A stretch of 64,000 nucleotides of DNA from an uncultured Porphyromonadaceae bacterium (GCA_947175425.1 CAMWMR010000013.1:1-64000), one strand, 5' to 3'. Shown: positions 29,183 to 38,310, numbered from the stretch's first letter. The notes: generated by a model from the letters alone, not told the origin. Numbers and translations: made by a program.

Positions 29183-30609
29183 GGTTTGTCGCGGCGTATC
29201 AGCTTCACAACATTTTCAACGTGTTGTGTGTGCGGGAACATATCAACGGGTTGCACTGCGACAACTCCATACTTGGAATCCATCAAGGCAAGATCGCGAG
29301 CCTGCGTAGCCGGGTTACAGCTTACGTAAACAATTACCGCCGGTTCTGCACGCATAATGGTGTCCACAACATCGTTATGCATACCTGCTCGCGGTGGATC
29401 CACAATCATTACGTCAGGTTTGCCGTGTATGCGTATAAAATCATCGGTAAGAACATCTTTCATATCACCGGCATAAAACAGAGTATTGTCAATTCCGTTA
29501 GCAGCCGAATTTAATTTAGCGTCTTCAATAGCCTCGGGAACATATTCTACACCAACGACTTTGCGAGCTTTACGGCTTACAAAGTTGGCTATTGTTCCGG
29601 TTCCGGTATACAAGTCGTAAACAAGTTCGTTGCCTGTCAATTCGGCAAAATCACGAGTCACTTTATAGAGTTCGTATGCCTGCAGTGAGTTTGTTTGATA
29701 AAAAGATTTCGGGCCGATACGGAAACGTAAGCCCTCCATTTCCTCCTCGATATAGTCTCGTCCTGCAAACAATTCAATCGGCAAATCCCCTATTGTATCG
29801 TTTACTTTGGTATTAACGACATACATGAGTGAAGTTGTTTCGGGGAATTCGGTCATAAATGCGCCAAGCAAGCCTTCAATCTGAGGCTTGTCATCATAAC
29901 CAACAACTATAACAACCATGATTTCGCCAGTGGAGCTTATACGCACCATCATTGTGCGTATGAAACCTTCCTGCGCCTTGAGGTCGTAGAATGGCAGGCC
30001 GTGTTCCTTGCAATAGTGCTTTACAAACTTGCGCATGCGGTTGGAGATGTCGTCCTGCAAATGACATTTGTCTATATCAAGAACCTTGTCGAATGCACCG
30101 GGGATATGAAAACCTGCCGCATTGCGGTCGGGGAACTCTACACCGCTGTTCAGCTGTTCAAAAGTAAGCCAGCAACGGTTGGAGAAAGTATATTCCATTT
30201 TGTTGCGGTACTCCCAAATACGGTTGCTGCCCAACGTCATGGGAATTTCGGGAAGCTCTACCTTTGCAATCCGCTCCAATGCATCAACAACTTGCTGCCG
30301 TTTGTATCGGAGTTGATATTCATAAGGCAGATGCTGCCAACGGCAACCTCCGCAAACGGTAAAGTGTTCGCATCGGGGAGCAACACGTATATCACCGGCT
30401 TTTACAAGCCGTTCAATACGCCCTGTCGCATAATTCTTTTTTTTCTTTTCTATCTTTACATCCACTATATCACCGGGAGCGCAGAATGGTACAAAAACAA
30501 CCATATCGTCAACTCTTCCAAGGGCATTTCCCTCGGCAGCGACATCGCATATCTCTACGTTCTCAAGCACCGGCTGAGGTTTTCTTTTTCTTGACACTTG
30601 ATACTTCAA
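29146..30609 (-). CDS. rlmD: 23S rRNA (uracil-5-)-methyltransferase, RlmD/RumA family
   Basis: About 487 residues. An N-terminal TRAM domain (about 10-65) is followed by a [4Fe-4S] cluster motif C-x5-C-x2-C in CEHFTVCGGC with a later DIDKCHLQ cysteine. The methylase has YDLYTGTGTIA and the catalytic YVSCNP near 440. SAM-dependent methylation of U1939-type sites in 23S rRNA is the family role; RlmCD-like dual specificity is possible. No ATG exists at the N-terminus: TTG (30609) or GTG (30597) must start it. A TAAATTTG -7-like box at 30626-30633 (minus) favours the GTG, leaving a leader of about 20 nt. Confidence 0.87.
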   Translation of the reverse strand: MKYQVSRKRKPQPVLENVEICDVAAEGNALGRVDDMVVFVPFCAPGDIVDVKIEKKKKNYATGRIERLVKAGDIRVAPRCEHFTVCGGCRWQHLPYEYQLRYKRQQVVDALERIAKVELPEIPMTLGSNRIWEYRNKMEYTFSNRCWLTFEQLNSGVEFPDRNAAGFHIPGAFDKVLDIDKCHLQDDISNRMRKFVKHYCKEHGLPFYDLKAQEGFIRTMMVRISSTGEIMVVIVVGYDDKPQIEGLLGAFMTEFPETTSLMYVVNTKVNDTIGDLPIELFAGRDYIEEEMEGLRFRIGPKSFYQTNSLQAYELYKVTRDFAELTGNELVYDLYTGTGTIANFVSRKARKVVGVEYVPEAIEDAKLNSAANGIDNTLFYAGDMKDVLTDDFIRIHGKPDVMIVDPPRAGMHNDVVDTIMRAEPAVIVYVSCNPATQARDLALMDSKYGVVAVQPVDMFPHTQHVENVVKLIRRDKPQTSVVETNEEL

Positions 30610-30658
30610 TTTTATATTTACTCTGCAAATTTAGGCATTTTCCCGCTATTACCCTAAC

Positions 30659-31414
30659 CTAAGCAGGGAATAACACACTGCCGGCATATACATTTCCGTC
30701 TTTTGCTTCCGACATAAATTCATCTGTAGTTACGCGGTCGAACCCGCAGCCCTCTGCAAGGAGAAAATGGCATAGCCCTATCCCCATGTCCAACGGGGCA
30801 AAGCGTCCGTTATCGGCATAGTAAAAATGAACGCCTCTACTATCGGCTACTGCTCGCCAGGGCTGGGCATTACGAGCTGAGGGGGCGAGACGGAGAAGCT
30901 CAAGCGATTTCTCGTATTTGTGAAGATACTCCTTTGCGCCCTTGAAGAGTTCGTCAAAATTCTTCCGGCTGCGACTGTGAACCATTTTTACCATTAGCTT
31001 GTCAAGGAGTCTGCGTTTTTCCGCAATATACCCTATTACTATAACAGCAACAGGGAATTCATCACCTTTACACTTGGCCTTTCGGCTCACGGAAGTATGG
31101 CGGAAGGTTCCTCCAAGCCAGCAAGTTCCGAGACCCGCTTCGGTAAGACGAAGAACTGCTTTTTCGCCCTCGTAACCGGCTCGCATAAGGGTTGAAGCTT
31201 CATCATCGGCACATATTACAGCAATAGCAGCTGCCGCGCCCTTTACCACCCCATATGTTCCTACGTGTCCGTCTACACCGTTTATCGCAACAAGACGACA
31301 CTTTTCAAAAGTCTTCTCAAGGCTCTCAAGCAGCGCGGCATGCTCTGTCGAAAGAGGTGCGCCCATAAAACTGCGGGTTGAGACGCGTTCTTTTATAATA
31401 TCAGCAAGTTCCAT
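30659..31414 (-). CDS. nitroreductase-family protein (TM1586-like)
   Basis: 251 residues. An N-terminal MELADIIKERVSTRSF is the nitroreductase FMN-binding start (RxSxRxF). A second half-domain repeats the pattern with LLRLAPSARNAQPWRA near 190, and GIGLCHFLLAEG near 220 is the C-terminal helix. The two-copy layout matches putative TM-type nitroreductases, which form the FMN site within one chain rather than a dimer. Substrates are unknown. The gene lies 65 nt downstream of phosphoglucomutase, separated by a strong hairpin. Confidence 0.8.
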   Translation of the reverse strand: MELADIIKERVSTRSFMGAPLSTEHAALLESLEKTFEKCRLVAINGVDGHVGTYGVVKGAAAAIAVICADDEASTLMRAGYEGEKAVLRLTEAGLGTCWLGGTFRHTSVSRKAKCKGDEFPVAVIVIGYIAEKRRLLDKLMVKMVHSRSRKNFDELFKGAKEYLHKYEKSLELLRLAPSARNAQPWRAVADSRGVHFYYADNGRFAPLDMGIGLCHFLLAEGCGFDRVTTDEFMSEAKDGNVYAGSVLFPA

Positions 31415-31427
31415 AATGCATAATATA

Positions 31428-31455
31428 CCGCCGACACGGAAATCCGCGCCGGCGG
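31428..31455 (-). terminator. hairpin terminator after the phosphoglucomutase gene
   Basis: A 13-bp GC-rich stem with two G-U pairs (31428-31440 with 31443-31455) and a 2-nt loop starts 25 nt beyond the stop of the leftward gene at 31480. The minus-strand tail is TATATT, only weakly U-rich, so termination may be partial and allow some read-through into the nitroreductase gene. Confidence 0.55.
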
Positions 31456-31479
31456 CAAAATTTTTATTGATGCGTATTT

Positions 31480-33228
31480 TTAGATACCCAGATCTTTTTT
31501 CACTGCATCGATTTTCTTGGCAGCATCGGCATTGCAGCGGTCATAATCGGCTGCGTCGCGCATTGTGTCATGAACTTCGATGTAGAACTTGATTTTAGGC
31601 TCGGTTCCCGAGGGACGTACCGAAACCTTTGTTCCGTCGGCGGTAAAGAACTGAAGCACGTTGGAAGTTGCAGGGAAGTCCATTTTTGTAACGGTGCCGG
31701 TACGCAGATCGGTACAATTCAAATCGGAATAATCTTTGGTAAGCACAACTTCGCTTCCGCCGAGGGTCTTGGGAGGATTGGAACGGAAGTTCTTCATCAT
31801 TTGCTGAATTTCGTCGGCACCAGTCTTGCCGGGACGAACTACAGAAATTCCTTCTTCGTGGCTGTAACCGTTCTTCAGGTAAATTTCCTGAAGCATTTGA
31901 TTGAAGTCCATGCCGCGATCCTTGGCCCATGCGCATATTTCGGCCATTAGCGATATTGCCGAAACAGAGTCTTTGTCGCGGGCGAAATCTTCGGCAAGGA
32001 AGCCATAGCTTTCTTCGCCGCCGCCAAGATAACGACCGGTACCTTCAAGGTCGCGGATTACGCTTGCGATCCACTTGAAGCCAGTGTAGCAGTCGTACAT
32101 CTTTATGTTCTGGTTCTCCGCAATAGCCTTGATTGTTTCGGTTGTAACGATTGTTTTTACAACATATTCGTTACCTTTCAGACGGCCCATTTCGCGATTG
32201 CGCAACATAATATAGTTGAGCAGGATCATAACAATCTGATTACCGTTCACAAGCTGGTACTCACCATTATTGTCGCGGATTACACAGCCAATACGGTCGG
32301 CATCGGGGTCGGAGGCTACAACAAGGTCGGCACCAACTTCTTTTGCTTTGGCAATAGCCATTGCCATAGCCGACGGATTTTCGGGATTGGGAGAATCCAC
32401 AGTGGGGAAATCTCCGGAGGGAACATCCTGTTCGGGAACATGGATGATGTTGGTGAAGCCGTAGTTGCGCAGGCTATCGGGTATTAGTTTCACACCTGTA
32501 CCGTGAATCGGGGTGTAAACAATCTTTAGATCCGACTGACGCTTGATGACTTCCGGGTCAAGCGAGAGGGTCTTGATTGCGGCAAGGAATTTGTTGTCCA
32601 TGTCCTCGCCGATTATGGTGATGAGTTCGGGACGGCCTTCGAATTTGATATCGCTTACCTTGGTAATTTTGTTCACATTGTCGATAATGTTCACATCGTG
32701 AGGTGCGATAATCTGCGCGCCGTCGCTCCAATATGCTTTGTAACCGTTGTATTCTTTCGGGTTGTGAGATGCGGTGATGTTTACACCACTCTGGCAACCG
32801 AGTTCACGGATTGCGAACGACAGTTCGGGAGTAGGACGGAAATTCTCAAAGAGGTAAACCTTGATTCCATTTGCAGAGAAAATATTAGCAACCATCTCGG
32901 CAAACTTACGTGAGTTGTTGCGGACGTCATGACCCACTACAACACTTATTTCGGGGAGGTCGGCAAATGCTTCCTTAAGATAGTTGGCGAGGCCCTGAGT
33001 AGCAGCTCCAACGGTATAGATATTCATGCGGTTGGAACCTGCACCCATTATGCCGCGCAGACCGCCTGTGCCGAATTCAAGGTCTTTATAGAAACTTTCA
33101 ATAAGTTCTGTTTTGTCGTCCGCATCAAGCATGCGGCGTACTTCTGCCTTGGTTTCTTCATCGTAACCTTCGCCCAGCCAGCCCTGTGCTTTGGCTGTTA
33201 CCTGAGCAAGGAGTTCGTTGTTTTCCAT
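31480..33228 (-). CDS. phosphoglucomutase/phosphomannomutase-type phospho-sugar mutase
   Basis: 582 residues, the length of the PgcA-type alpha-phosphohexomutases. The phosphoserine loop NITASHNPKEYNG lies near 148-160, the metal-binding loop DPDADRIG near 309, the sugar-binding GGEESYGF near 400 and the phosphate-binding RPSGTEPKIKFY near 545. It interconverts hexose 1- and 6-phosphates in the cytoplasm, feeding glycolysis and nucleotide-sugar synthesis; glucose versus mannose or glucosamine specificity is not decidable here. It begins at an ATG with 178 nt of upstream non-coding DNA. Confidence 0.92.
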   Translation of the reverse strand: MENNELLAQVTAKAQGWLGEGYDEETKAEVRRMLDADDKTELIESFYKDLEFGTGGLRGIMGAGSNRMNIYTVGAATQGLANYLKEAFADLPEISVVVGHDVRNNSRKFAEMVANIFSANGIKVYLFENFRPTPELSFAIRELGCQSGVNITASHNPKEYNGYKAYWSDGAQIIAPHDVNIIDNVNKITKVSDIKFEGRPELITIIGEDMDNKFLAAIKTLSLDPEVIKRQSDLKIVYTPIHGTGVKLIPDSLRNYGFTNIIHVPEQDVPSGDFPTVDSPNPENPSAMAMAIAKAKEVGADLVVASDPDADRIGCVIRDNNGEYQLVNGNQIVMILLNYIMLRNREMGRLKGNEYVVKTIVTTETIKAIAENQNIKMYDCYTGFKWIASVIRDLEGTGRYLGGGEESYGFLAEDFARDKDSVSAISLMAEICAWAKDRGMDFNQMLQEIYLKNGYSHEEGISVVRPGKTGADEIQQMMKNFRSNPPKTLGGSEVVLTKDYSDLNCTDLRTGTVTKMDFPATSNVLQFFTADGTKVSVRPSGTEPKIKFYIEVHDTMRDAADYDRCNADAAKKIDAVKKDLGI

Positions 33229-33347
33229 ATCAGTCAGTTATGTTATAAGTTATGAGGTATAAATTCATTAATAGGCAAAGATAAAACTTTCCTTTTGAAT
33301 ATACAAATAAATCCAAAAGAAGTTCTGTTTTTATTGTGTTTATAATG

Positions 33348-33383
33348 AATATGCGTGCGATTTTAGCATATTCGCACGCATAT
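33348..33383 (-). terminator. 12-bp hairpin downstream of tpx
   Basis: ATATGCGTGCGA at 33348-33359 pairs perfectly with 33372-33383 around an 11-nt loop. It starts 24 nt after the tpx stop on the minus strand. The trailing sequence is TTCATTATAAAC, only modestly U-rich, so it is a likely but not ideal terminator. Confidence 0.55.
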
Positions 33384-33406
33384 CATAAAACTTGTTGTTA
33401 AAATTT

Positions 33407-33907
33407 TTACTTAAGTACGCTTATGGCGCCTTTGTAATCGGGTTCATTGGTTATTTCCTCTACAAGATCCGAGTAAATGACTTTTCCGGTTTCGTCAAGA
33501 ACAATCACAGCTCGGGCAAGCAAACCGGCAAGAGGCCCGTCGACGAGCATCAAGCCATATTCCTGTGCGAACAAAGGATTACGGAATGCAGAAGCGACGG
33601 TTACATTTTCAATACCTTCGGCAGTACAAAAGCGTGATGCTGCAAAAGGCAGGTCCATTGAAACGCACACAACTGAAGTATTGTCAAGTTTAGAAGCCTC
33701 TTCATTAAATCGGCGAACCGAAGCTGCACATACAGGAGTGTCGAGACTCGGGAATACATTTAAAACTACTCGTTTGCCTTCGTAGTTTTTACTGCTTACT
33801 TCTCCAAGGTCTTTACTGGTAAGTGTAAATGCGGGAGCCTGACTTCCTACAGCGGGAATATTTCCATATGTATGGCATGGTATTCCTTTAAAATAAACTG
33901 TTTCCAT
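33407..33907 (-). CDS. tpx: thiol peroxidase (atypical 2-Cys peroxiredoxin)
   Basis: 166 residues from the ATG at 33907; a TTG two codons upstream is not needed. The peroxidatic cysteine C60 is in SLDTPVCAASVRRF and the resolving cysteine C94 in AASRFCTAEG, the spacing of E. coli Tpx C61/C95. PSLDTPVC and the FTLTSKDLGEV start are typical. It reduces alkyl hydroperoxides and H2O2 with thioredoxin as donor. It lies 12 nt downstream of the secreted gene at 33920-35116 on the same strand, so the two may be co-transcribed. Confidence 0.92.
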   Translation of the reverse strand: METVYFKGIPCHTYGNIPAVGSQAPAFTLTSKDLGEVSSKNYEGKRVVLNVFPSLDTPVCAASVRRFNEEASKLDNTSVVCVSMDLPFAASRFCTAEGIENVTVASAFRNPLFAQEYGLMLVDGPLAGLLARAVIVLDETGKVIYSDLVEEITNEPDYKGAISVLK

Positions 33908-33919
33908 ATTCAATTATAG

Positions 33920-35116
33920 TTATATTTGTGTTGCTGCAATACTTGCTTTCTTTATAACAATTGCAGGCATGTCATGGTTGTAGCCTACCTGTACATCACA
34001 AACTTTGCCATCCTTGCCTGCAAAAACAAGAATAGGTGTCAATGCCCCGACTCCGCATTCACGTGCCGCACTACGGGCATTGAAAAGCAGATGCTCTCCC
34101 GGAAATATATTCGGCACAATACTTTCCACATCATCAACACGGTGGTTAAGAAACGCCCATACAACATCTACCTGCATAGGCAGACAAGCCAATGCATTTC
34201 TGACATCATCGACAAGCTGCTTCGAAGAACCAACTTCCGCATCCATAAACACTACAATAGTTGGAGCGGCAAAGCTCTCGCCGGCTTCATGCATATAGCG
34301 TTCGCCGGTTGTTGTGGGGGCTACAATCCTTGGAAGAGGACGACCGGGGAGATTCTCAATGCTGAAAGTACTTTCCCGGAACTTCTCGAATACATCGGGT
34401 TCGGCATCGCGCAGCCGGTCAAGATCTATTCTGCATTCAGCAGGTACACTCGTTTCATACTTAACAGTGATGCTCTGCTCACCTATCTGACCCGGATTAT
34501 TTTCCAGTTCAATTGATACAGGCATTAATGTGGAAGCTTCGAAAATATAATCGAATTCCGCGCCATCGTATCCGGCAACCCGCTGCACTCCTTTGAGCTG
34601 CACACTTTCCTTACCATTGCGAATAACGCCTGTGCGAAGTTCATATACATATGAACTGTCCTGTGTCATAGCAGCAATTCTTTGACCTATGAACTGAGGG
34701 AGTAAATCGCTGAACTGAGCCTGCATCTGGACTCCTTTTGCCACGCAACCTTGAGGCGCAAATGGAGATGCATCCCATTCTTGATGATATTCCTGAAGTA
34801 CACCCCCATTTCTATACCTGAAGTGTGATCCCTCGTAATAAGCCGAAAAACCGGTTGAGCTCTTATCGGGCACATCAAGAGACCAACGAATATAGTAATT
34901 ACATGGTGCTAAAGTGTCGCCCGATGAAACAGGTGCACTTTCAAGTTCCATGTCGTATGCTACCGGATTGGGCATTGTGGCAAGAGTCACGTCATAATGG
35001 ACTTTGGCTGCATAACAGCCAACCGACTGCAATGTCTGTGCAAGCTCATCCACAGTAAGAGCGTGCATCGGAATTATAGATGACATACCGGCTAACAGCG
35101 CACATAATTTTTTCAT
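33920..35116 (-). CDS. secreted protein with LolA-like N-terminus and thioredoxin-like C-terminus
   Basis: 398 residues with a signal peptide (about 1-19, ending MHA). Residues 20-230 are beta-rich and resemble the LolA/LppX-type sheets that precede thioredoxin-like domains in many Bacteroidetes exported proteins. The region after 285 (APTIVVFMDAEVGSSKQLVDDVRNAL) has the thioredoxin-fold order, but where a CxxC is expected it reads DAEVGSSKQ, so redox activity is not expected. Near 370, LTPILVFAGKDGKV fits the cis-proline strand. Its position just before tpx suggests an envelope-stress context; the exact role is unknown. Confidence 0.65.
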   Translation of the reverse strand: MKKLCALLAGMSSIIPMHALTVDELAQTLQSVGCYAAKVHYDVTLATMPNPVAYDMELESAPVSSGDTLAPCNYYIRWSLDVPDKSSTGFSAYYEGSHFRYRNGGVLQEYHQEWDASPFAPQGCVAKGVQMQAQFSDLLPQFIGQRIAAMTQDSSYVYELRTGVIRNGKESVQLKGVQRVAGYDGAEFDYIFEASTLMPVSIELENNPGQIGEQSITVKYETSVPAECRIDLDRLRDAEPDVFEKFRESTFSIENLPGRPLPRIVAPTTTGERYMHEAGESFAAPTIVVFMDAEVGSSKQLVDDVRNALACLPMQVDVVWAFLNHRVDDVESIVPNIFPGEHLLFNARSAARECGVGALTPILVFAGKDGKVCDVQVGYNHDMPAIVIKKASIAATQI

Positions 35117-35230
35117 AACGGTACAAATATTGTGATGAATCTATACATAGATATAAACGATTACAACGCCTGAAAGTTCAAAAAAAATCTTCAAAAAGGA
35201 GTAGCGTTATATCCGGCGCTAATAACATGA

Positions 35231-35262
35231 AAGAGGCATAAGGAAAATTCCTTACGCCTCTT
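35231..35262. terminator. bidirectional-type hairpin between the secreted gene and hisS
   Basis: AAGAGGC[A/G]TAAGGAA arms (35231-35245 and 35248-35262) pair over 15 bp with one A-C mismatch on the plus strand, which becomes G-U on the minus strand. The plus side is followed by TTAG and the minus side by TCATG. On the minus strand it would end a transcript carrying the small reading frame at 35320-35451. Confidence 0.45.
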
Positions 35263-35319
35263 TTAGAAGAGCCACACCAAAGGATGCGATGAAACTCCGA
35301 AAAGACAGGATTTGAGTGC

Positions 35320-35451
35320 TCATAGTCCTTTGTAATCCTCCGGCATAGAGTTTTGCAACTCGGCATGATAACGAATTATCATTGAGGCCCGCCATCGGGC
35401 TACTCGCTTGTCTCGGCATTTCATAAATAATTGACGAGTTTCCCAATCCAC
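35320..35451 (-). CDS. candidate small basic protein, 43 residues
   Basis: In the 473-bp stretch between the secreted gene and hisS, a minus-strand frame opens at GTG 35451 and ends at TGA 35320-35322, encoding VDWETRQLFMKCRDKRVARW and on to NSMPEDYKGL. Composition is protein-like: charged, amphipathic, four tryptophan/tyrosine residues in 43, with no low complexity. There is no in-frame ATG before residue 10, so the true start could be the internal ATG at 35421. A hairpin lies downstream at 35231-35262. I recognise no family. It could be a small-RNA gene instead. Confidence 0.3.
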   Translation of the reverse strand: MDWETRQLFMKCRDKRVARWRASMIIRYHAELQNSMPEDYKGL

Positions 35452-35589
35452 TTTGATGTGGTTTATGTTATGTCATATTGACTATGCATTGCATATTTGT
35501 ATCGCGGCTCTCTTGCCTTTGATTTTATAACACAAAGATACTACAAAGAGTTTAAACGGCAAAATTTAGAGCGTATTTTTTTTGCTCAA

Positions 35590-36948
35590 TTATGCCAATA
35601 TGGTTACAAGCTCCTCAGCATCAACAAGTGACTGCTCGCCTGTAATCATATTTTTTAACGCTACTTTACCTGCTGCAAGTTCGCTCTCGCCAATCATGGC
35701 AAAATAAGGCACACTGAGTGCATTGGCGTAGCTTATTTGCTTTTTCATTTTGGAGGAGTCGGGATATATCTCAGCCGAAATTCCTGCCGCCCGCAGCTTC
35801 TTTATTATTGCCAAGGACGCCATTGCTTCGGTTTCTCCAAAATTGGCAAACAGCACTTTGGTAGAGCGGCCGGTTTCCTCTGGATACAACTCCAGGGTGT
35901 TCAAAACATCGTAAATACGGTCGGCTCCAAAGGAAATACCAACACCGGAAACACCTTGCATTCCAAATACACCTGTCAGGTTATCATAGCGCCCGCCTCC
36001 GGTAATGCTGCCGATTTCAACATCCAAAGCCTTGACTTCGATAATTGTTCCTGTATAATAGTTAAGTCCGCGGGCAAGTGATACATCAAGGTCAAGACGT
36101 GCGTCAAGCCCCAATTTCTCAGTGCCGGCGATAACAGTTCGCAACTCATCCACTCCAAGACGTCCGGTTTCACTCGGAGCAAGAATAGCGGCAAGCTGTT
36201 CAAGACGCTCGCTTGTAGTACCTTCAATTTCAAGCAGAGGGCGAAGAGAGGCGATTGATTCAGGTGTAAGACCGCGCTCGGCCAACTCTTTTTCTACGTT
36301 CTCAATGCCGATTTTGTCAATCTTGTCAATGGCAACTGTAATGTCAATAAGTTTATCGGGCGCACCAATAAGCTCGGCTATACCTGCAAGAACTTTGCGG
36401 TTATTAAGCTTAATGGCAACGCGAATACGCAAGCGGCGGAAAACTTCATCAATAATCTGAAGAAGTTCTATTTCGTTAAATAGCGAATCGGAACCTACTA
36501 CGTCGGCATCACATTGATAGAACTCGCGGTATCGTCCTTTCTGAGGTCGATCGGCACGCCAAACGGGCTGTATCTGGAAACGCTTGAACGGAAATTGAAT
36601 TTCATCGCGATGCTGAACCACAAAACGGGCAAACGGAACAGTAAGGTCGTAGCGAAGCCCGCGGTCACAAAGTTTCGCAGCAAGCGCGGCGGAGCCTTCG
36701 GCAAGTTCATTTTCGCCAATACCGCGCATAAAATCGCCCGAATTAAGTATCTTGAACAAAAGCTTATCGCCTTCCTCGCCATATTTGCCCATTAAGGTGG
36801 ACAGGTTTTCCATTGCGGGAGTTTCAATCTGGCGATAACCGTATAATCCGTATACCTGACGGATAGTATCGAATATATAGTTTCTACGCGACATTTCAAC
36901 CGGACCGAAATCGCGCGTTCCTTTGGGTGTAGAAGGTTTGGTAGCCAT
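35590..36948 (-). CDS. hisS: histidyl-tRNA synthetase
   Basis: 452 residues, class II synthetase length. Motif 1 lies in the N-terminal PKGTRDFGP region. Motif 2 is [15 protein letters not shown] near 135. The histidine-specific loops are [10 protein letters not shown] near 292 and [12 protein letters not shown] near 312. Motif 3 is [13 protein letters not shown] near 333. An anticodon-binding domain occupies the last 90 residues ([16 protein letters not shown]...). It charges tRNA-His in the cytoplasm. A minus-strand TAATTTTG at 36971-36978 is a likely -7 box, giving a leader of about 20 nt; the expected TTG at 20 bp is not evident. Confidence 0.95.
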   Translation of the reverse strand: MATKPSTPKGTRDFGPVEMSRRNYIFDTIRQVYGLYGYRQIETPAMENLSTLMGKYGEEGDKLLFKILNSGDFMRGIGENELAEGSAALAAKLCDRGLRYDLTVPFARFVVQHRDEIQFPFKRFQIQPVWRADRPQKGRYREFYQCDADVVGSDSLFNEIELLQIIDEVFRRLRIRVAIKLNNRKVLAGIAELIGAPDKLIDITVAIDKIDKIGIENVEKELAERGLTPESIASLRPLLEIEGTTSERLEQLAAILAPSETGRLGVDELRTVIAGTEKLGLDARLDLDVSLARGLNYYTGTIIEVKALDVEIGSITGGGRYDNLTGVFGMQGVSGVGISFGADRIYDVLNTLELYPEETGRSTKVLFANFGETEAMASLAIIKKLRAAGISAEIYPDSSKMKKQISYANALSVPYFAMIGESELAAGKVALKNMITGEQSLVDAEELVTILA

Positions 36949-36994
36949 GAAGTGTGCTTTTATTTTTTTGCAAAATTATCAAATCTATCCCAAA

Positions 36995-37027
36995 TAAAAA
37001 AATAAAAGCGCCCTTTTGAGGACGCTT
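36995..37027 (-). terminator. Rho-independent terminator of the LTXXQ-like gene
   Basis: AAGCGcCCT (37006-37014) pairs with AGGaCGCTT (37019-37027), 9 bp with one internal mismatch and a 4-nt loop. On the minus strand it is followed by TTATTTTTTTATTTG, a strong U-tract. It starts 25 nt beyond the stop at 37052 and insulates hisS. Confidence 0.8.
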
Positions 37028-37051
37028 ATACATTAATATAAAGTATAACTG

Positions 37052-37552
37052 TTATTGGGCAGCAGCCTGATTACCCTGTGCAGGTGTCTGATTGCGACGG
37101 TCGGGGCGCAGGCGGGGACCATTGTCTTTTGTACGCGAGTTAGCTTTGCCTTTTTGGTTCATTCCGGCCTGAGGACGACGAGTTCCTACAGTAGTGTAAT
37201 TATTTTCAAGGAACTGGATATACTGCTCGGGAGTGAGAATTTCCTTGATTTTTGCGAGTTTTTCGGCTCGCTTCTGCTTCATTTGCTCCATTTTGGCAGT
37301 TTTTTGAGCTTTGCGTGCTTCTTTATCCGCCTTTTGTTTTGCGTTTGCACCGTCAGCTTTTTCGGTACGAAGAGCCTGCAGTTTGGCCTGCTGGTCTGCG
37401 GTCAGATTAAGACCTTCGAAGGGATTGGGGCGCTGATTAACACATTCTTTTCCTTGAGGAGCTTGTGCGGGTGCCACATCCTGAGCCATTGCGCCGGTGC
37501 TGAAAATACCGGCAAGTGCGATTACTGCTGCTGCAAAAATTTTCTTGTTCAT
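37052..37552 (-). CDS. periplasmic LTXXQ/Spy-like helical protein
   Basis: 166 residues from the ATG at 37552, which gives a clean signal peptide (MNKKIFAAAVIALAGIFSTGAMAQ). The mature part contains LNLTADQQAKLQALRTEK (an LTxxQ-like hairpin, about 50-67), a very lysine/alanine-rich helix, then ILTPEQYIQFLENN and a basic, proline/asparagine/glutamine-rich tail. The two 'L(T)xxQ' elements are those of Spy/CpxP periplasmic chaperones and their many relatives in Bacteroidetes. It is probably an envelope-stress or metal-responsive protein; the Lys/Arg-rich tail is unusual and may bind nucleic acid or anionic lipid. Confidence 0.7.
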   Translation of the reverse strand: MNKKIFAAAVIALAGIFSTGAMAQDVAPAQAPQGKECVNQRPNPFEGLNLTADQQAKLQALRTEKADGANAKQKADKEARKAQKTAKMEQMKQKRAEKLAKIKEILTPEQYIQFLENNYTTVGTRRPQAGMNQKGKANSRTKDNGPRLRPDRRNQTPAQGNQAAAQ

Positions 37553-37711
37553 AATTATATTCAATTTTGGGTTAGTATTCGTATTTTTGTTTGGTAAGCT
37601 CGTTTAGTTTGCTTACACTACTAAGACGCATAAATTAGCGCGGGGTTTAATCTGAATTTACGACTTAACACTCTTTAATACATTGCGTATCAATGCTTAA
37701 TAAAATAGGAA

Positions 37712-37787
37712 CACGCATGCGTGAGCTTCTATAATTGTTAAAATATTTCAAATTCGACGATACTGAAAGCGAATTTTTCGGTTTCAG
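37712..37787. promoter_or_regulatory. two palindromes in the 336-bp divergent intergenic region
   Basis: CACGCATGCGTG (37712-37723) is a perfect 12-bp palindrome. CTGAAAGCGAA at 37763-37773 pairs with 37777-37787 with one G-G mismatch. They lie between the leftward LTXXQ-like gene and the rightward small gene. Either could be an operator or a transcript hairpin. The rest of 37553-37888 holds nothing else I can support, except a TAACTTTA -7-like sequence near 37,848. Confidence 0.35.
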
Positions 37788-37888
37788 AAAGTATATTGAA
37801 TGAACGCAAACGAGCGCAATTTTTTCAGCAAACTAAAATTTTATATAACTTTACAGACTCAAATCAGATAATCTCTCCGATACTCTAT

Positions 37889-38248
37889 ATGAACCACAGC
37901 TCTAAGGACATAAACAAATTACTGAAAATTTACGCCAATGGCCATGCGACACCCGAGCAACGGCATATTGTTCGCAATGCCATTATGGACGACACATCGT
38001 TATTCGTAGATTTGCTCATGGCAATGCGCGAAAAAGCCATGATAGAGATAGGGCTTGACCCAAAAGACGATTTTTTACCGGCTCATCTCAAATCCTGCGC
38101 GCCGGAAGCTTTCAAGGAATGCAAAACTTTTGCATATTACGACGACGATTTGTCCATGTCGGCTCCCGGAGTATCGGCAAGCCCGGCAGCTTTTTTGGAA
38201 GAAAAAGATATTTTTGCATATCTGTGCGACGAACTGCTTGAGAAATAA
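37889..38248 (+). CDS. hypothetical acidic helical protein, anti-sigma-like N-terminus
   Basis: 119 residues from the ATG at 37889; the frame can be extended to a TTG at 37796 but that extension covers likely promoter DNA. The N-terminal SSKDINKLLKIYANGHATPEQRHIVRNAIMDD resembles the short helix that starts many anti-sigma or zinc-less regulatory proteins ('LL.Y..G..TPEE...V...L'), but no HxxxCxxC motif is present. The rest is acidic with EEKDIFAYLCDELLE at the C-terminus. A function cannot be assigned. It precedes the glnN promoter and may be independently transcribed. Confidence 0.55.
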   Translation: MNHSSKDINKLLKIYANGHATPEQRHIVRNAIMDDTSLFVDLLMAMREKAMIEIGLDPKDDFLPAHLKSCAPEAFKECKTFAYYDDDLSMSAPGVSASPAAFLEEKDIFAYLCDELLEK

Positions 38249-38310
38249 AATCTTAACGCAAGCAGGAGCGTTGTTGCAATATTTTTTTCAACGTTTTTCT
38301 TATCGCGAAT

